Part shown: positions 38,382 to 46,938 of the stretch, one piece after another
Layout of the letters: every line of letters begins with the position of its first letter
Numbering within the stretch: the first letter of the stretch is position 1
Assembly: GCF_011050365.1 (NCBI RefSeq)
Contig: NZ_DRFV01000001.1
Location: 186,001 to 250,000, forward strand
Direction of reading: 5' to 3'
Origin: Pseudohongiella sp.
GTDB lineage: Bacteria; Pseudomonadota; Gammaproteobacteria; Pseudomonadales; Pseudohongiellaceae
Length of the DNA stretch: 64,000 nucleotides
Translations under genes and position numbers: made by a program
The notes under the pieces: model-generated
Database searches by the model: none
What the model saw: the letters and a program-made list of their open reading frames with translations, nothing else
What the model was told of the DNA's origin: nothing

Positions 38382-39122
38382 TTAACCCTGACCCTGTTGG
38401 TCGAGTCGGGTTTCCATATTCTGCACCAGTTCGCGGTAGAACTGTGAACCCAGGTCAGTTTCGGCCGCCTTGCGATACTGCGCCAGTGCGTCCTCCAGAC
38501 GACCTTCACGCTCGTATAGCCGGCCCAGTGTGCGGTTCATGAAAGCATTGCCCGGCATTACCTCTGCCGCTGTCTGATAGATCCGGATTGCCTTGTCGAC
38601 ATGGCCGGCGTTGTCATACAGGTTACCCATCAAGTGTACCTGAGAGTCATTCCGCGGATCGGCGCGGATCGCGCGTACATCATACTCAATGGCTTCATCG
38701 AAACGCTCTGAGCGGCGCAACAGCTCGCCAATGGTTTTCAGTGATGCGGTCAGGGGGGTACTGGCTTCCTGCTGCAGGTTGATGAAGCGCGCGAGCATCG
38801 GAATGGCTTCCTGCAGTTGATCCTGACTCAGATAGATATTGGCTAAATTACGGTAGGCGTCGGCCAGGTTGGGGTCGGCTGCGACGGCCAGGCGATACTC
38901 TTCTATCGCTTCGTCGTAACGCTCCAGGTTGTTGTAGGTGTTGGCACGGCGATAGTGTCGCTGCGCCAGCTCCGAGCTGGTGGCGGCCACTGCGCGCTCC
39001 TGCACGGTAGCACCGGTCTGGGCAAAGCTGTTGCTTGCCGGTGCGGCCAGCAGTAATACGCCAAGCACCAGCAGCATGGCAGCAAAACGTGAGTTCGTCG
39101 GGTTGCTCATCGATTTGTTCAT
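38382..39122 (-). CDS. exported TPR-repeat protein
   Basis: About 246 residues: signal peptide (FAAMLLVLGVLLLAAPASNSFAQ) and then five to six tetratricopeptide repeats, clearest in NTYNNLERYDEAIEEYRLAVAADPNLADAYRNLANIYLSQDQLQEAIP. A periplasmic protein-interaction role is likely but its partners are unknown. I chose the ATG at 39122; an ATG at 39110 and a TTG at 39134 are alternatives with no clear ribosome site. It converges on the aminopeptidase gene. Confidence 0.75.
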   Translation of the reverse strand: MNKSMSNPTNSRFAAMLLVLGVLLLAAPASNSFAQTGATVQERAVAATSSELAQRHYRRANTYNNLERYDEAIEEYRLAVAADPNLADAYRNLANIYLSQDQLQEAIPMLARFINLQQEASTPLTASLKTIGELLRRSERFDEAIEYDVRAIRADPRNDSQVHLMGNLYDNAGHVDKAIRIYQTAAEVMPGNAFMNRTLGRLYEREGRLEDALAQYRKAAETDLGSQFYRELVQNMETRLDQQGQG

Positions 39123-39490
39123 ACGTTTGTTCAAACCTGCGAAATTGGAATCTGCGTGATTGTGCCTGCGCCGGAGTGATCGGGCAAGCCTGAGGGCTAA
39201 TAGTAACGGGCGCTATGGGTGCAGGCCAAGTTGTCGCGGCACCAAGCTGTGATAATTTGTGACGCTGAGGACTGATCTTGTCATAAGTTTGACTTACAAT
39301 GTGGTTCTGGTTATCCGGATTTGCGATCAATGCCGGGTTCGGGGCTGTTCGCGGGAGCCCATTACAGGATTGCGTACCAAAACCGTTTCAGGACTTCTTA
39401 TCAAAACCGTTTCAGGACTGCTTATCAAAACCGTTTCAGGACTGCTTATCAAAACCGTCTCAGGACTGCTGCCAATGGACAACTCCGCTC
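39123..39490. other. TPR / patatin intergenic region
   Basis: A 368-base divergent gap. It holds the 24-bp tandem repeat listed separately. A -10-like TACAAT at 39295-39300 lacks a good -35 at 17 bases, so the promoter of the patatin gene is uncertain. An open frame from an ATG at 39299 runs in phase through the repeats into the patatin gene; I treat it as leader sequence. No other gene is evident. Confidence 0.5.
39378..39473 (+). repeat. four 24-bp direct tandem repeats
   Basis: Four head-to-tail units at 39378, 39402, 39426 and 39450. Each begins CAAAACCGTTTCAGGACT. Unit 2 and unit 3 are identical; unit 1 has one change (CTTCTTAT tail) and unit 4 has T to C at position 10 and a GCC end. 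A degenerate half unit (CAGGATTGCGTAC) precedes at 39365. As 24 is a multiple of three, all three forward frames stay open and encode octapeptide repeats. It lies 17 bases upstream of the patatin start. Confidence 0.92.
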
Positions 39491-40576
39491 ATGTCGTCGC
39501 TTAGGATTTTTGCCGGCCCGCGCGCGCTGGCAACCTTGCGCGCTGATGGTTTTGCTGCCGACAACTTTTCCTGGTTGGCCGGTGCTTCCGGCGGCCCGAA
39601 ATGGTTTGTCCTGCACGGCCTGGATCGCTACCTGGCGTCCTCGTTTTTTCACGACAGGCAAGCCCCACTGCACATGATTGGGTCATCCGCCGGTGCCTGG
39701 CGCCTTGCCTGCTTCGCCCAGCGTGATCCGGTGCCCGCGATGGACCGGTTGGCAAAACTCTATTCGCAGCAGACTTACTCGGATAATCCCGATGCGCATG
39801 AGATCTCGCGCGAAGCCAGAGCCATGCTGGCCGCCATGATGGGTGAACACGGTGCCGGCGACATCGCCGGTAATCAGATGATGCGCCTGCATGTCATTGC
39901 TGATCGGGCACGTGGGATGTTGCGCTCCGACCGCCGGTTACCACTGAGCCTGGGGCTGGCGGCCAGCGCTGCCGGGAATATGATCAGCCGGCGCGGATTG
40001 TCGTGGTTTTTCGAGCGCCATGTTTTTCATAATGCGCTGGATTCCGCGCAGACATTGCCATTAACTGATTTGCCCAGTCGCTACGTTACATTGACGCCGG
40101 AAAATGTGCCTGACGCGTTGATGGCAAGTGGCTCGATTCCGTTTGTCATGGAATCGGTGCATGACATCGCGGGCACCAGAGCGGGCAGTGTTTTCCGTGA
40201 TGGTGGCATTACCGATTACCACCTGGATTTGCCTTTTCAACAGGCTAAAGGGCTGGTACTGTACCCGCACTTTTATGCGAGCATCACGCCGGGCTGGTTC
40301 GACAGGTTTGTACCCTGGCGCACGGCTCACGCAGGTTATTTTGATAATGCAGTGTTGCTGGCGCCATCGCGGGAATTTGTCGACTCATTGCCGTACGGCA
40401 AAATCCCCGACCGCAACGACTTCAAACGGCTGGATACAGCTGAGCGTCTGCGCTACTGGCAGATCGTATTACAGGAAAGTGAGCGCCTGGCTGATGATTT
40501 TCAGGCGCTGGTTGAAACCGGCACCGGACTGGAGACCATTCAGGCCTTCCAATCACAGAGGATAAAGCATGTGTGA
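39491..40576 (+). CDS. patatin-like phospholipase
   Basis: Lipid acyl hydrolase of about 361 residues with a Ser-Asp dyad. The oxyanion glycine motif is GASGGPKW (31-38), the nucleophile elbow GSSAG is at 64-68 with S66, and the dyad aspartate lies in RDGGITDYH near 238. No signal peptide is seen, so it is likely cytosolic or membrane-peripheral. I chose the ATG at 39491, which puts the glycine motif at the usual distance; an in-frame ATG at 39299 would add 64 residues including an octapeptide repeat. It overlaps the next gene by 8 bases. Confidence 0.85.
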   Translation: MSSLRIFAGPRALATLRADGFAADNFSWLAGASGGPKWFVLHGLDRYLASSFFHDRQAPLHMIGSSAGAWRLACFAQRDPVPAMDRLAKLYSQQTYSDNPDAHEISREARAMLAAMMGEHGAGDIAGNQMMRLHVIADRARGMLRSDRRLPLSLGLAASAAGNMISRRGLSWFFERHVFHNALDSAQTLPLTDLPSRYVTLTPENVPDALMASGSIPFVMESVHDIAGTRAGSVFRDGGITDYHLDLPFQQAKGLVLYPHFYASITPGWFDRFVPWRTAHAGYFDNAVLLAPSREFVDSLPYGKIPDRNDFKRLDTAERLRYWQIVLQESERLADDFQALVETGTGLETIQAFQSQRIKHV

Positions 40577-40784
40577 GCTCTTGGTACACCGCGCTGCGCT
40601 TGTTGCCCGCGGACTCAGATTGTTGGTGTCGGCGACGATGGTGGTGTTGCTGACGGGCTGTCTGGGCACGGTAGTGGGTACAGCAGTGGACGTCACCCTG
40701 GAAGTGGCAAAGGTCCCCTTCAAGGTGGCGGGTGCGGCCATCGATGTGGCGAACGGTGATGATGAGGACAAGGATGACAAGTAA
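40569..40784 (+). CDS. small lipoprotein (NF038104-like)
   Basis: A 71-residue lipoprotein: basic N-terminus, hydrophobic stretch and lipobox LLTGC (C31). The mature peptide of about 41 residues is a GTVVGTAVDVTLEVAKVPFKVAGAAIDVA helix-prone segment with an acidic Asp/Glu/Lys tail. I recall a similar small lipoprotein family (NF038104) from other Gammaproteobacteria; function unknown. It starts inside the end of the patatin gene and its end overlaps the thioesterase start by 11 bases. Confidence 0.8.
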   Translation: MCELLVHRAALVARGLRLLVSATMVVLLTGCLGTVVGTAVDVTLEVAKVPFKVAGAAIDVANGDDEDKDDK

Positions 40785-41223
40785 CGACAACACTGACAAA
40801 CAGGCATCGGCTCTGGTTGATGTGCCTGCAGGGTACAAACATTGGCACGGGGACCGCTCTGAAGATCACAACGGGCCGTTCTTTTTTAAACTGGACGGCG
40901 ATGACATCGCCACCGCCTTCCGCGTCCGACCGGAAAACTGTAACGCCCACAATACCCTGCACGGCGGTATTCTGATGATGTTCGCTGACTACACCCTGTG
41001 CCTGGCAGCCATTGGTGGCACCCATGAAGGCGTGGTAACGGTGACCTGCAATAACGAATTTGTCGGACCCGCCTTTGACGGAGATCTGGTGACCGGTCGC
41101 GGCGAGGTGACCCGTAAGGGAGGTTCGCTGATATTTGCCCGTGCGGTGATCGAGGCCAATGGCAAGACCATCCTGACCAGTAGTGGAGTGTTGAAGCGTG
41201 TGCCGCGCCCTGCCAGCGCCTGA
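40774..41223 (+). CDS. PaaI-family hotdog thioesterase
   Basis: Acyl-CoA thioesterase of about 149 residues with a single hotdog domain. The catalytic-loop region NCNAHNTLHGGILMMFADY (near 63-80) contains the HGG signature and the following Asp; VTVTCNNEFVGPAFDGDLVTGRGEV is the typical strand pair. The ATG at 40774 overlaps the lipoprotein gene. With the patatin upstream it suggests a lipid or acyl-chain turnover unit. Substrate unknown. Confidence 0.88.
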   Translation: MTSNDNTDKQASALVDVPAGYKHWHGDRSEDHNGPFFFKLDGDDIATAFRVRPENCNAHNTLHGGILMMFADYTLCLAAIGGTHEGVVTVTCNNEFVGPAFDGDLVTGRGEVTRKGGSLIFARAVIEANGKTILTSSGVLKRVPRPASA

Positions 41224-41248
41224 CGCCGGACAGACCTGATGGTGACGC

Positions 41249-42271
41249 TTATGTCAGCCGGTATACACTGGCGGCGGTGCCATAGAACATGGCGTGTTTT
41301 TCAGATTCGGAAAAGTCGGCACTCAGTTTTTTGAATGCATTCCAAACCACGGGGTAGCTTATGGACAGTTTGTCCACCGGGAAGTTACTTTCGAACATGC
41401 AGCGCTCCGGGCCAAAACATTCAATCATGTGCATGTAATAGGCTTTCTGTGCGCTTACCAGTTCGTCCGAGCTGGCCGGACGCTCCCGGGTGTGCCAGTC
41501 AAAGCCGTTATCCGGCATCGCCATTCCGCCCAGCTTGACAAAAACATTGGGGCAGCGCGCCAGTCGTCGCATGTCCTGTTTCCACTGGGTGAAAATGGCA
41601 TCACGGGAGCCGCGGTAAATGCCCACGCCCAGTGGAGTGCCGAAGTGATCCAGAATCAGGGTCGTGTCCGGCACCGCTTCAGCGAGTTCACAGAAGTCTT
41701 CATTCTGATGATGATAGTGCCAGGTGTCGTAGGTCAGTCCCAACTCGCCGAGTAGCTTCAGTCCCTGCCGGAAACTCTCCTGTCCATACAGGTAGGCAGG
41801 CGCCGGGCCGGGGATCACCAGATCTTCGGGCCTGGGGTCGCGGGCGCCGGCCTGACGAATACCTTTGAACAGGTCGCCGGCAATGTCCTGGTGTGCGGAT
41901 AACACTTCGCGCAAAGCATCAGGCTGGGCGCCGAGGCGCAAGTCCGCATTGGCGACGATGCCATTGAGTTGCGCTTTGTCCGCCTGTTGATGGCTCTGTC
42001 TGGCAATGTCAGTAATAACCCGGGTTTCGCCCAGGGACTGCAGATTCGGCGCGGCCTCTTTGTCATAGAATGCGCGACACTCGATGAAAACCGTCTGCCG
42101 GATATTGTGGCCGCTGCCGGTGTCAGCCCATAGCTCGTTGAGCAGGTAATCCTGATTAAAGCGTTTGCGCCACAGGTGATGGTGAGGGTCAATGATGGGC
42201 CGTTGCGGGTCGATGATGTCTTCCTGAACCTGCTGCAACCAGTCAGCACTGCCGGGTGTCACCTGTGTCAT
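41249..42271 (-). CDS. amidohydrolase-family TIM-barrel hydrolase
   Basis: A 340-residue member of the amidohydrolase-2 family (metal-dependent hydrolases and decarboxylases). The metal-binding DPHHHLW is at about 28-34; LILDHFGTPLGVG near 204-216 and the closing MFESNFPVDKLSISY near 285-299 are family landmarks. Such enzymes act on lactones or aromatic acids. Neighbours are a small membrane protein and the thioesterase, which do not fix the substrate. Confidence 0.85.
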   Translation of the reverse strand: MTQVTPGSADWLQQVQEDIIDPQRPIIDPHHHLWRKRFNQDYLLNELWADTGSGHNIRQTVFIECRAFYDKEAAPNLQSLGETRVITDIARQSHQQADKAQLNGIVANADLRLGAQPDALREVLSAHQDIAGDLFKGIRQAGARDPRPEDLVIPGPAPAYLYGQESFRQGLKLLGELGLTYDTWHYHHQNEDFCELAEAVPDTTLILDHFGTPLGVGIYRGSRDAIFTQWKQDMRRLARCPNVFVKLGGMAMPDNGFDWHTRERPASSDELVSAQKAYYMHMIECFGPERCMFESNFPVDKLSISYPVVWNAFKKLSADFSESEKHAMFYGTAASVYRLT

Positions 42272-42306
42272 ATCGCCTCGCTTGTTATCGCCAGCTCTTT
42301 TAAGGC

Positions 42307-42582
42307 TTAATCATACCAGTAATCGCGCCGTGGTTTGATCGGGGCCAGCAGGAAATAGAATATCCAGGCAAACCAGGACAGGAAAATGATGGCCAGAATC
42401 CAGGCCAGTTTTTCGCCGCCGCTGGTCTTGTCCGAGTTAAGGATGATCAGAACGGGCAGCAACCAGATGAATACTGCCGCCAGCACGAACATCAGGCCCA
42501 GGCCGGCGCCAATCAGCGGCAGGGCCAGGGCAGCCAGAACAAGGAATACCAGGATGGTGCAGATATTTTTAACGACGTTCAT
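42307..42582 (-). CDS. small membrane protein with PLDc_N-like motif
   Basis: A 91-residue protein with three hydrophobic segments. The segment DKTSGGEKLAWILAIIFLSWFAWIFYFLL resembles the PLDc_N (phospholipase D nuclease N-terminal) membrane domain found alone or in front of cardiolipin synthases, here without any HKD domain. GGAGAC precedes its ATG. Function unknown. Confidence 0.7.
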   Translation of the reverse strand: MNVVKNICTILVFLVLAALALPLIGAGLGLMFVLAAVFIWLLPVLIILNSDKTSGGEKLAWILAIIFLSWFAWIFYFLLAPIKPRRDYWYD

Positions 42583-42799
42583 GGTTGTGTCTCCAGTAAA
42601 ACCGCGCGGGGCGAGCAGCGCAAACGATAGATGTCATGCCCGAACCTGAGATTGATCCGGGTTCTACCAGAATATGAAGCTAATTCCATGCCAATATAAA
42701 AAGTCCTTTATAAACAGTTGCCTGGCTCTGTTGTGTGATGCTCGCAGGCCACGGCAGCGGCGCCGGTTGCCAATCCTTGGCGAATTTGCGCAGAGTTTG

Positions 42800-42813
42800 C
42801 TGGTTTAAACCAG
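42800..42813. other. 14-base perfect palindrome
   Basis: CTGGTTTAAACCAG lies 17 bases past the stop of the ThDP enzyme (minus strand) in a 247-base gap. It is not followed by a T-run, so it is not a standard terminator. It might be a regulator site or a chance palindrome. Confidence 0.3.
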
Positions 42814-42829
42814 TGCCGGTAACGCCCTG

Positions 42830-44383
42830 TCAGCACATGGCCTGAATCAAAAACGGGCCGGGCTCCTGATAACTGCGGGCCAGCAAGCGGGCAAACTCCT
42901 CTGCGGTGTGGGCGGTGGCCGCGGGTACGCCCATGCTTTTGGACAGCATTTCCCAGTCGATGTCAGGGTTGCCAATATCAAACAGGCTGGCGGCTATCGG
43001 GCCTACGTCGGTCACGCCCAGGCGGCCGTATTCGATATTCAGGATATTGTATTTGCGGTTGGCAAAGATCACCGTGGTCACATTCAGTTGTTCGCGGGCC
43101 TGCGTCCACAAGCTCTGGATGGTGTAGGCTGCACCGCCGTCGCCCAGCAACGTCAACACCCGACGGTCGGGGCAGGCCAGTGCCGCGCCGGTTGCTACCG
43201 GGCTGCCCTGGCCAATGGCACCACCGGTCAGACTGAGCCAGCTATTGGCTGCGGCAGTCTGACAGGCCGGTTGCGCAGCGTTGCCGGCACCGGAGTCGGT
43301 TGCCACGATGACATTCTCGGGCAGTGTCGCAGCGATGGCCTGCAACATATTGCGGGTATTCATCTCGCCGCTGGGCACCGTCATGTCGGCTCGCTGAAAG
43401 CGGGTCGCCGCTGCAGAGTCTGCCGCCACGCGCTCGGATAGCTGCTGCAGGGCACTGGTGGCATCTTCTTCAATGCGGGCCAGAGTATGCACATCGCAGC
43501 CTTCCGGCACCAGTCGGCTGGGTGTGGTCTGGTAGGCAAAGAAGCTGGCGGGCTCCTGGCCACCAACCAGAATCAGGTGTTTGACGTCTGCCAGCGAGGC
43601 CTGAATGTGTTCGGGGAAATAAGGCATGCGTTCAACAGCTACCGCACCGGGGCCCCCATCAATGCGCGCCGGGAAGGTACCGGTCATGATGCGGCAGCCG
43701 GTTTTGGCGCTGATGCGCCCGGCGATTTCCAGCGAGGCCGGGGTGGCGCCGTCGTGCTCCAGCACAACCACACATTTTTCGCCGCTTTGCAGCACCCGGG
43801 CGACATTTTCCACATTGCTGTCATCCACCTGTGCGCGACGCGGGATACCGTTGGCCCTGGCAAGGCCGGGGGCGTCGCCCCAGGCGGCATCTGCGCCAAG
43901 AATCAGCGTGGAGATCTGTCCCTGTGAGCCGGGTGTGGCGCGCAACGTTGCGGTGTAGGCTTCGGCGCCATCCTGCGCCAGAGTGTCGGCGGTACTGCAG
44001 GACTTGATCCAGCATGAAAAGTTGCGCGCCAGCGTATCAATGTCCGAGGTCAGTGGTGCGTCATATCCCATATGGAACTGCGGATGATTGCCCACCAGAT
44101 TGATGATGGGGGTACCGGCTTTGCGTGCGTTATGCAGGTTGGCAATGCCATTGGCCAGGCCGGGCCCCAGGTGCAGCAAGGTCGCGGCGGGTTTACCGGT
44201 CATGCGGCCGTAACCGTCGGCGGCGCCGGTGCACACACCCTCGAACAGGGCCAGGACGCTGCGCATCTGCGGCACCTGGTCCAGAGCCTGTACCAGGTGC
44301 ATTTCGGACGTGCCTGGGTTGGCGAGGCAGAGTTCTACGCCGCAGTTGGCCAGGGTTTCGATCAGGGCTCGGGCACCGTTCAT
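42830..44383 (-). CDS. ThDP-dependent acetolactate-synthase-like enzyme
   Basis: Thiamine diphosphate enzyme of 517 residues with the three domains of the pyruvate-decarboxylase superfamily. The Pyr domain has the ThDP-activating glutamate in ALFEGVCTGAADGYGRM (near 48); the PP domain has the magnesium-binding GDGGAAYTIQSLW through the asparagine of NRKYN. The LANPGTSEMHLVQALD start is typical of annotated acetolactate synthase large subunit homologues related to benzoylformate decarboxylase (MdlC). No regulatory small subunit or ilv gene is adjacent, so branched-chain synthesis is unlikely and the substrate is unknown. The start at 44383 has GGAGA upstream. Confidence 0.82.
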   Translation of the reverse strand: MNGARALIETLANCGVELCLANPGTSEMHLVQALDQVPQMRSVLALFEGVCTGAADGYGRMTGKPAATLLHLGPGLANGIANLHNARKAGTPIINLVGNHPQFHMGYDAPLTSDIDTLARNFSCWIKSCSTADTLAQDGAEAYTATLRATPGSQGQISTLILGADAAWGDAPGLARANGIPRRAQVDDSNVENVARVLQSGEKCVVVLEHDGATPASLEIAGRISAKTGCRIMTGTFPARIDGGPGAVAVERMPYFPEHIQASLADVKHLILVGGQEPASFFAYQTTPSRLVPEGCDVHTLARIEEDATSALQQLSERVAADSAAATRFQRADMTVPSGEMNTRNMLQAIAATLPENVIVATDSGAGNAAQPACQTAAANSWLSLTGGAIGQGSPVATGAALACPDRRVLTLLGDGGAAYTIQSLWTQAREQLNVTTVIFANRKYNILNIEYGRLGVTDVGPIAASLFDIGNPDIDWEMLSKSMGVPAATAHTAEEFARLLARSYQEPGPFLIQAMC

Positions 44384-44697
44384 GGCACTATTCTCCGTGG
44401 TTCTGTTGGCAGGGTTGTGACGCCGGTTATTTTCAAGGGGCTTATCATAGGCACTGACGGGTAGGACGGCAAGCCGGAGTTGGCAGCTATGCATGCGTAT
44501 CGGCATGGCTGCAATGTTTGCTTGATCACGAAGATTTCTTTGATATGATGACGCTGCAACTCAGTCGCCGTATGCCGGGCTGATAAAACAGTGACTCAAC
44601 TCCACAACAGATTTTACAACAGAAGCATCGCTGATCATTGATTTACTCCAAATTGATTCATCTATTATGCCTGCACCATCGTCTTCGCGCACCGGTC
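44384..44697. other. divergent ThDP enzyme / DUF4105 gene region
   Basis: About 314 bases with no supported gene. A plausible rightward promoter, TTGATC (44522-44527) and TATGAT (44544-44549) with 16 bases between, points at the DUF4105 gene. The leftward promoter for the ThDP enzyme is not obvious. Confidence 0.45.
44522..44549 (+). promoter_or_regulatory. candidate sigma70 promoter of DUF4105 gene
   Basis: TTGATC and TATGAT (4 and 5 of 6 consensus positions) spaced by 16 bases, giving a start near 44556. The leader to the chosen ATG would be about 140 bases. Assigned by eye only. Confidence 0.4.
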
Positions 44698-46035
44698 ATG
44701 ACCGGTAACATACGCGGCGGCTGGTTGAGCCTGGTGTTTCTGTGCATTGTCATGTCCGGGATGCTGACGAGCCGTGATCTGCAGGCACAAACTGAGGCGA
44801 TTACCGCACCCCCGATTGACGGTTCTGCGATCCGTGTGCCATCGGATTTTGATCAGGTCACGTTTTATCTGATTACAGTGGATGTCGGCGACAATGTCTG
44901 GGACAACTTCGGGCACACCGCTCTGCGCATGGTCGACGAGACCACCAACACAGATCTGGTTTTCAATTGGGGGCTGTTTGATGCCAGTATCGGATATGTC
45001 CGGTTCGCGGCCAATTTCGCGCGCGGCATCATGGATTACCAGTTGGGCGTCACGCCACCGGGGTGGGAGTTGGGGCGTTATCAGCAGGAAGCCCGCACAG
45101 TGTGGCAGGATGAACTGGTTCTGACCAACGCCCAGAAGCGTCGGTTGTACGAGCGCCTGGCGTGGAACATCCGGGAAGAGAATCTGGTCTACGAATATGA
45201 TTACTTTTTCGATAATTGCACAACCCGTGTGCGTGACTATCTGGATGAGGCTTTGGGTGGCAGTCTCAGTGAGCAAAGCCGGGCGCTGACGCAGTCAACG
45301 TTCCGTGACGAAGTACGCTCACACTATGCCAGCCTGCCAGTGATATCGTTGTCACTGGATGTGTTGATGAACGAGCGCATCGACCGGCGTATGACGCAAT
45401 GGGAGCAGATGTTTTTGCCGCTGGAGCTGCGCGCACAACTGAATCGGGCCGGTCTGTTGACGGATCAACAGGTATTGATGGAATTCCCTTCGCCAGAGCC
45501 CGGCGTCAACCCTTACTATCTGGCCGCGTTGCTGATAATTCCGGGTCTGTTGTTGTTGCTGTGCCTGAGGCCGGCGTCTATCGCCTCTTTCTCCAGTCAG
45601 CCGGGTTTGTCCCTGCGCATGCCGGCACTGACATACCGTCTGTTGGGCCTGATGGGTTTGATTATTGCGCTGTTCAGCGGTATTTACGGTTTGATCATGA
45701 GTCTGGGCTGGCTGTTCTCCAGCCATCAGGATATCCACGGTAATCTGAATCTGTTGCTGTTCTGGCCGACCGATCTGTTTGGTGTTGCGGTCGCGCTGCG
45801 CTGGCTGCTGACCGGCCGTGCATGGAACGTCAGCAGTAGCCGTCACCAGTGGGTGATGACCTACTTCATCATTCATGTCATGGCGGCATTGGTGTATCTG
45901 GTGATTGCGCTGTTCGGCCTGTCCGGGCAGCGAGTGGGTTCTTTGCTGTTGTATGTATTACCGGTGCTGGCCGTGTTCACGGCATTGACCCTGAGCGCCG
46001 GCATGAACCGCGTGCGATCAATCAGTTTTGGCTGA
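44698..46035 (+). CDS. DUF4105 membrane protein
   Basis: About 445 residues. A signal-anchor segment (GGWLSLVFLCIVMSG) is followed by a periplasmic domain (about 40-260) with DNVWDNFGHTALRM and YEYDYFFDNCTTRVRDYLDEA, the two signatures of DUF4105; their histidine and cysteine suggest an NlpC/P60-like thiol hydrolase. Four to five membrane segments fill the C-terminus. The role is unknown to me; an envelope enzyme is plausible given the adjacent uppP. I chose the ATG at 44698; a TTG at 44638 would add 20 residues. Confidence 0.8.
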   Translation: MTGNIRGGWLSLVFLCIVMSGMLTSRDLQAQTEAITAPPIDGSAIRVPSDFDQVTFYLITVDVGDNVWDNFGHTALRMVDETTNTDLVFNWGLFDASIGYVRFAANFARGIMDYQLGVTPPGWELGRYQQEARTVWQDELVLTNAQKRRLYERLAWNIREENLVYEYDYFFDNCTTRVRDYLDEALGGSLSEQSRALTQSTFRDEVRSHYASLPVISLSLDVLMNERIDRRMTQWEQMFLPLELRAQLNRAGLLTDQQVLMEFPSPEPGVNPYYLAALLIIPGLLLLLCLRPASIASFSSQPGLSLRMPALTYRLLGLMGLIIALFSGIYGLIMSLGWLFSSHQDIHGNLNLLLFWPTDLFGVAVALRWLLTGRAWNVSSSRHQWVMTYFIIHVMAALVYLVIALFGLSGQRVGSLLLYVLPVLAVFTALTLSAGMNRVRSISFG

Positions 46036-46057
46036 TGGTCGTTAACCACACTTCCGG

Positions 46058-46855
46058 TCAGGCAAAAACCAGAATCAGCACCAGCCCCAGCGCAATGCGG
46101 TAAATGACAAACGGCTGCATGCCGATACGTTTGATAAATTCCAGAAAGTAGTGAATGCACAAATACGCGCTGATGCCGGAAATGACGATGCCTGCGAGCA
46201 TGGCAGGCCAGTCAGTGTCGATACCGGACTGAATCAGCTCGGCCGTTTGCAGGCCACAGGCAATCATGATGACGGGAATCGATAACAGGAACGAAAAGCG
46301 TGCGGCTGCATCCCGGCTCAATCCCAGCAGCAGCGCTGCGGTGATGGTAATGCCGGACCGGGAGGTACCCGGAATCAGTGCGATGGCCTGCGCAATGCCG
46401 ATAAAAAGTACATCCTTCCAGGTAAGCTGGCGCTCATCGCGCTGACCGCGGTGTTTCCAGTCAGCCCAGCCCAGCGCCAGTCCAAAGACAATGAGCCCGG
46501 GAACCATGTAGAGGGGAGAGCGCAAGGTGTCTGCTATGAAGTCATTAAACATCAGGCCTGCCAGACCCACCGGGATGGTGCCGAGAATGACGGCCCAGGC
46601 CAGCCGGGATTCACTGTCAAGGCGACGCGTAAGCAGTGATTGGACCCAGCTACGGGTCATGGTCAGTATGTCGTGGCGGAAATAGGTTAGCACCGCAGAC
46701 AGGCTGCCGACATGTAATGCCACGTCAAACGCCAGCCCCTGATCCTGCCAGCCGGTCAGGACCGGCACCAGGATCAGGTGGGCGGAGCTGGACACAGGCA
46801 GGAATTCCGTGATCCCCTGGACCAGTGACAGCACCAGAATTTGCAGCCAATCCAT
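46058..46855 (-). CDS. uppP: undecaprenyl-diphosphatase (BacA/UppP)
   Basis: Recycles undecaprenyl diphosphate to the monophosphate carrier used for peptidoglycan and other cell-wall polymers; its amplification gives bacitracin resistance. The 265 residues have about eight membrane segments and both active-site motifs: GITEFLPVSSSAHL (E17 onward) and PGTSRSGIT near 165. The start at 46855 gives the conserved short N-terminus; an ATG two codons earlier is equally possible. It converges on the DUF4105 gene. Confidence 0.95.
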   Translation of the reverse strand: MDWLQILVLSLVQGITEFLPVSSSAHLILVPVLTGWQDQGLAFDVALHVGSLSAVLTYFRHDILTMTRSWVQSLLTRRLDSESRLAWAVILGTIPVGLAGLMFNDFIADTLRSPLYMVPGLIVFGLALGWADWKHRGQRDERQLTWKDVLFIGIAQAIALIPGTSRSGITITAALLLGLSRDAAARFSFLLSIPVIMIACGLQTAELIQSGIDTDWPAMLAGIVISGISAYLCIHYFLEFIKRIGMQPFVIYRIALGLVLILVFA

Positions 46856-46938
46856 GCGCATTACTCTTTTAACGTGATTCGATGAAACCGGCGCCATTAT
46901 CCATCAAGCCCGGCACTGCTGGCCAACCCTGATTTGCC

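Noticed and set aside
39378-39473. Possible CRISPR array
   Set aside because: Repeats are contiguous with no unique spacers and there are no cas genes; it is a simple tandem repeat.
39259-39504. 81-codon open frame ending in octapeptide repeats
   Set aside because: Openness is a by-product of the 24-base repeat length; no ribosome site and the other two frames are open as well.
41249-42582. A phospholipase D system from the PLDc_N-like protein with the amidohydrolase
   Set aside because: No HKD catalytic domain is present nearby; the small protein only has the membrane motif.
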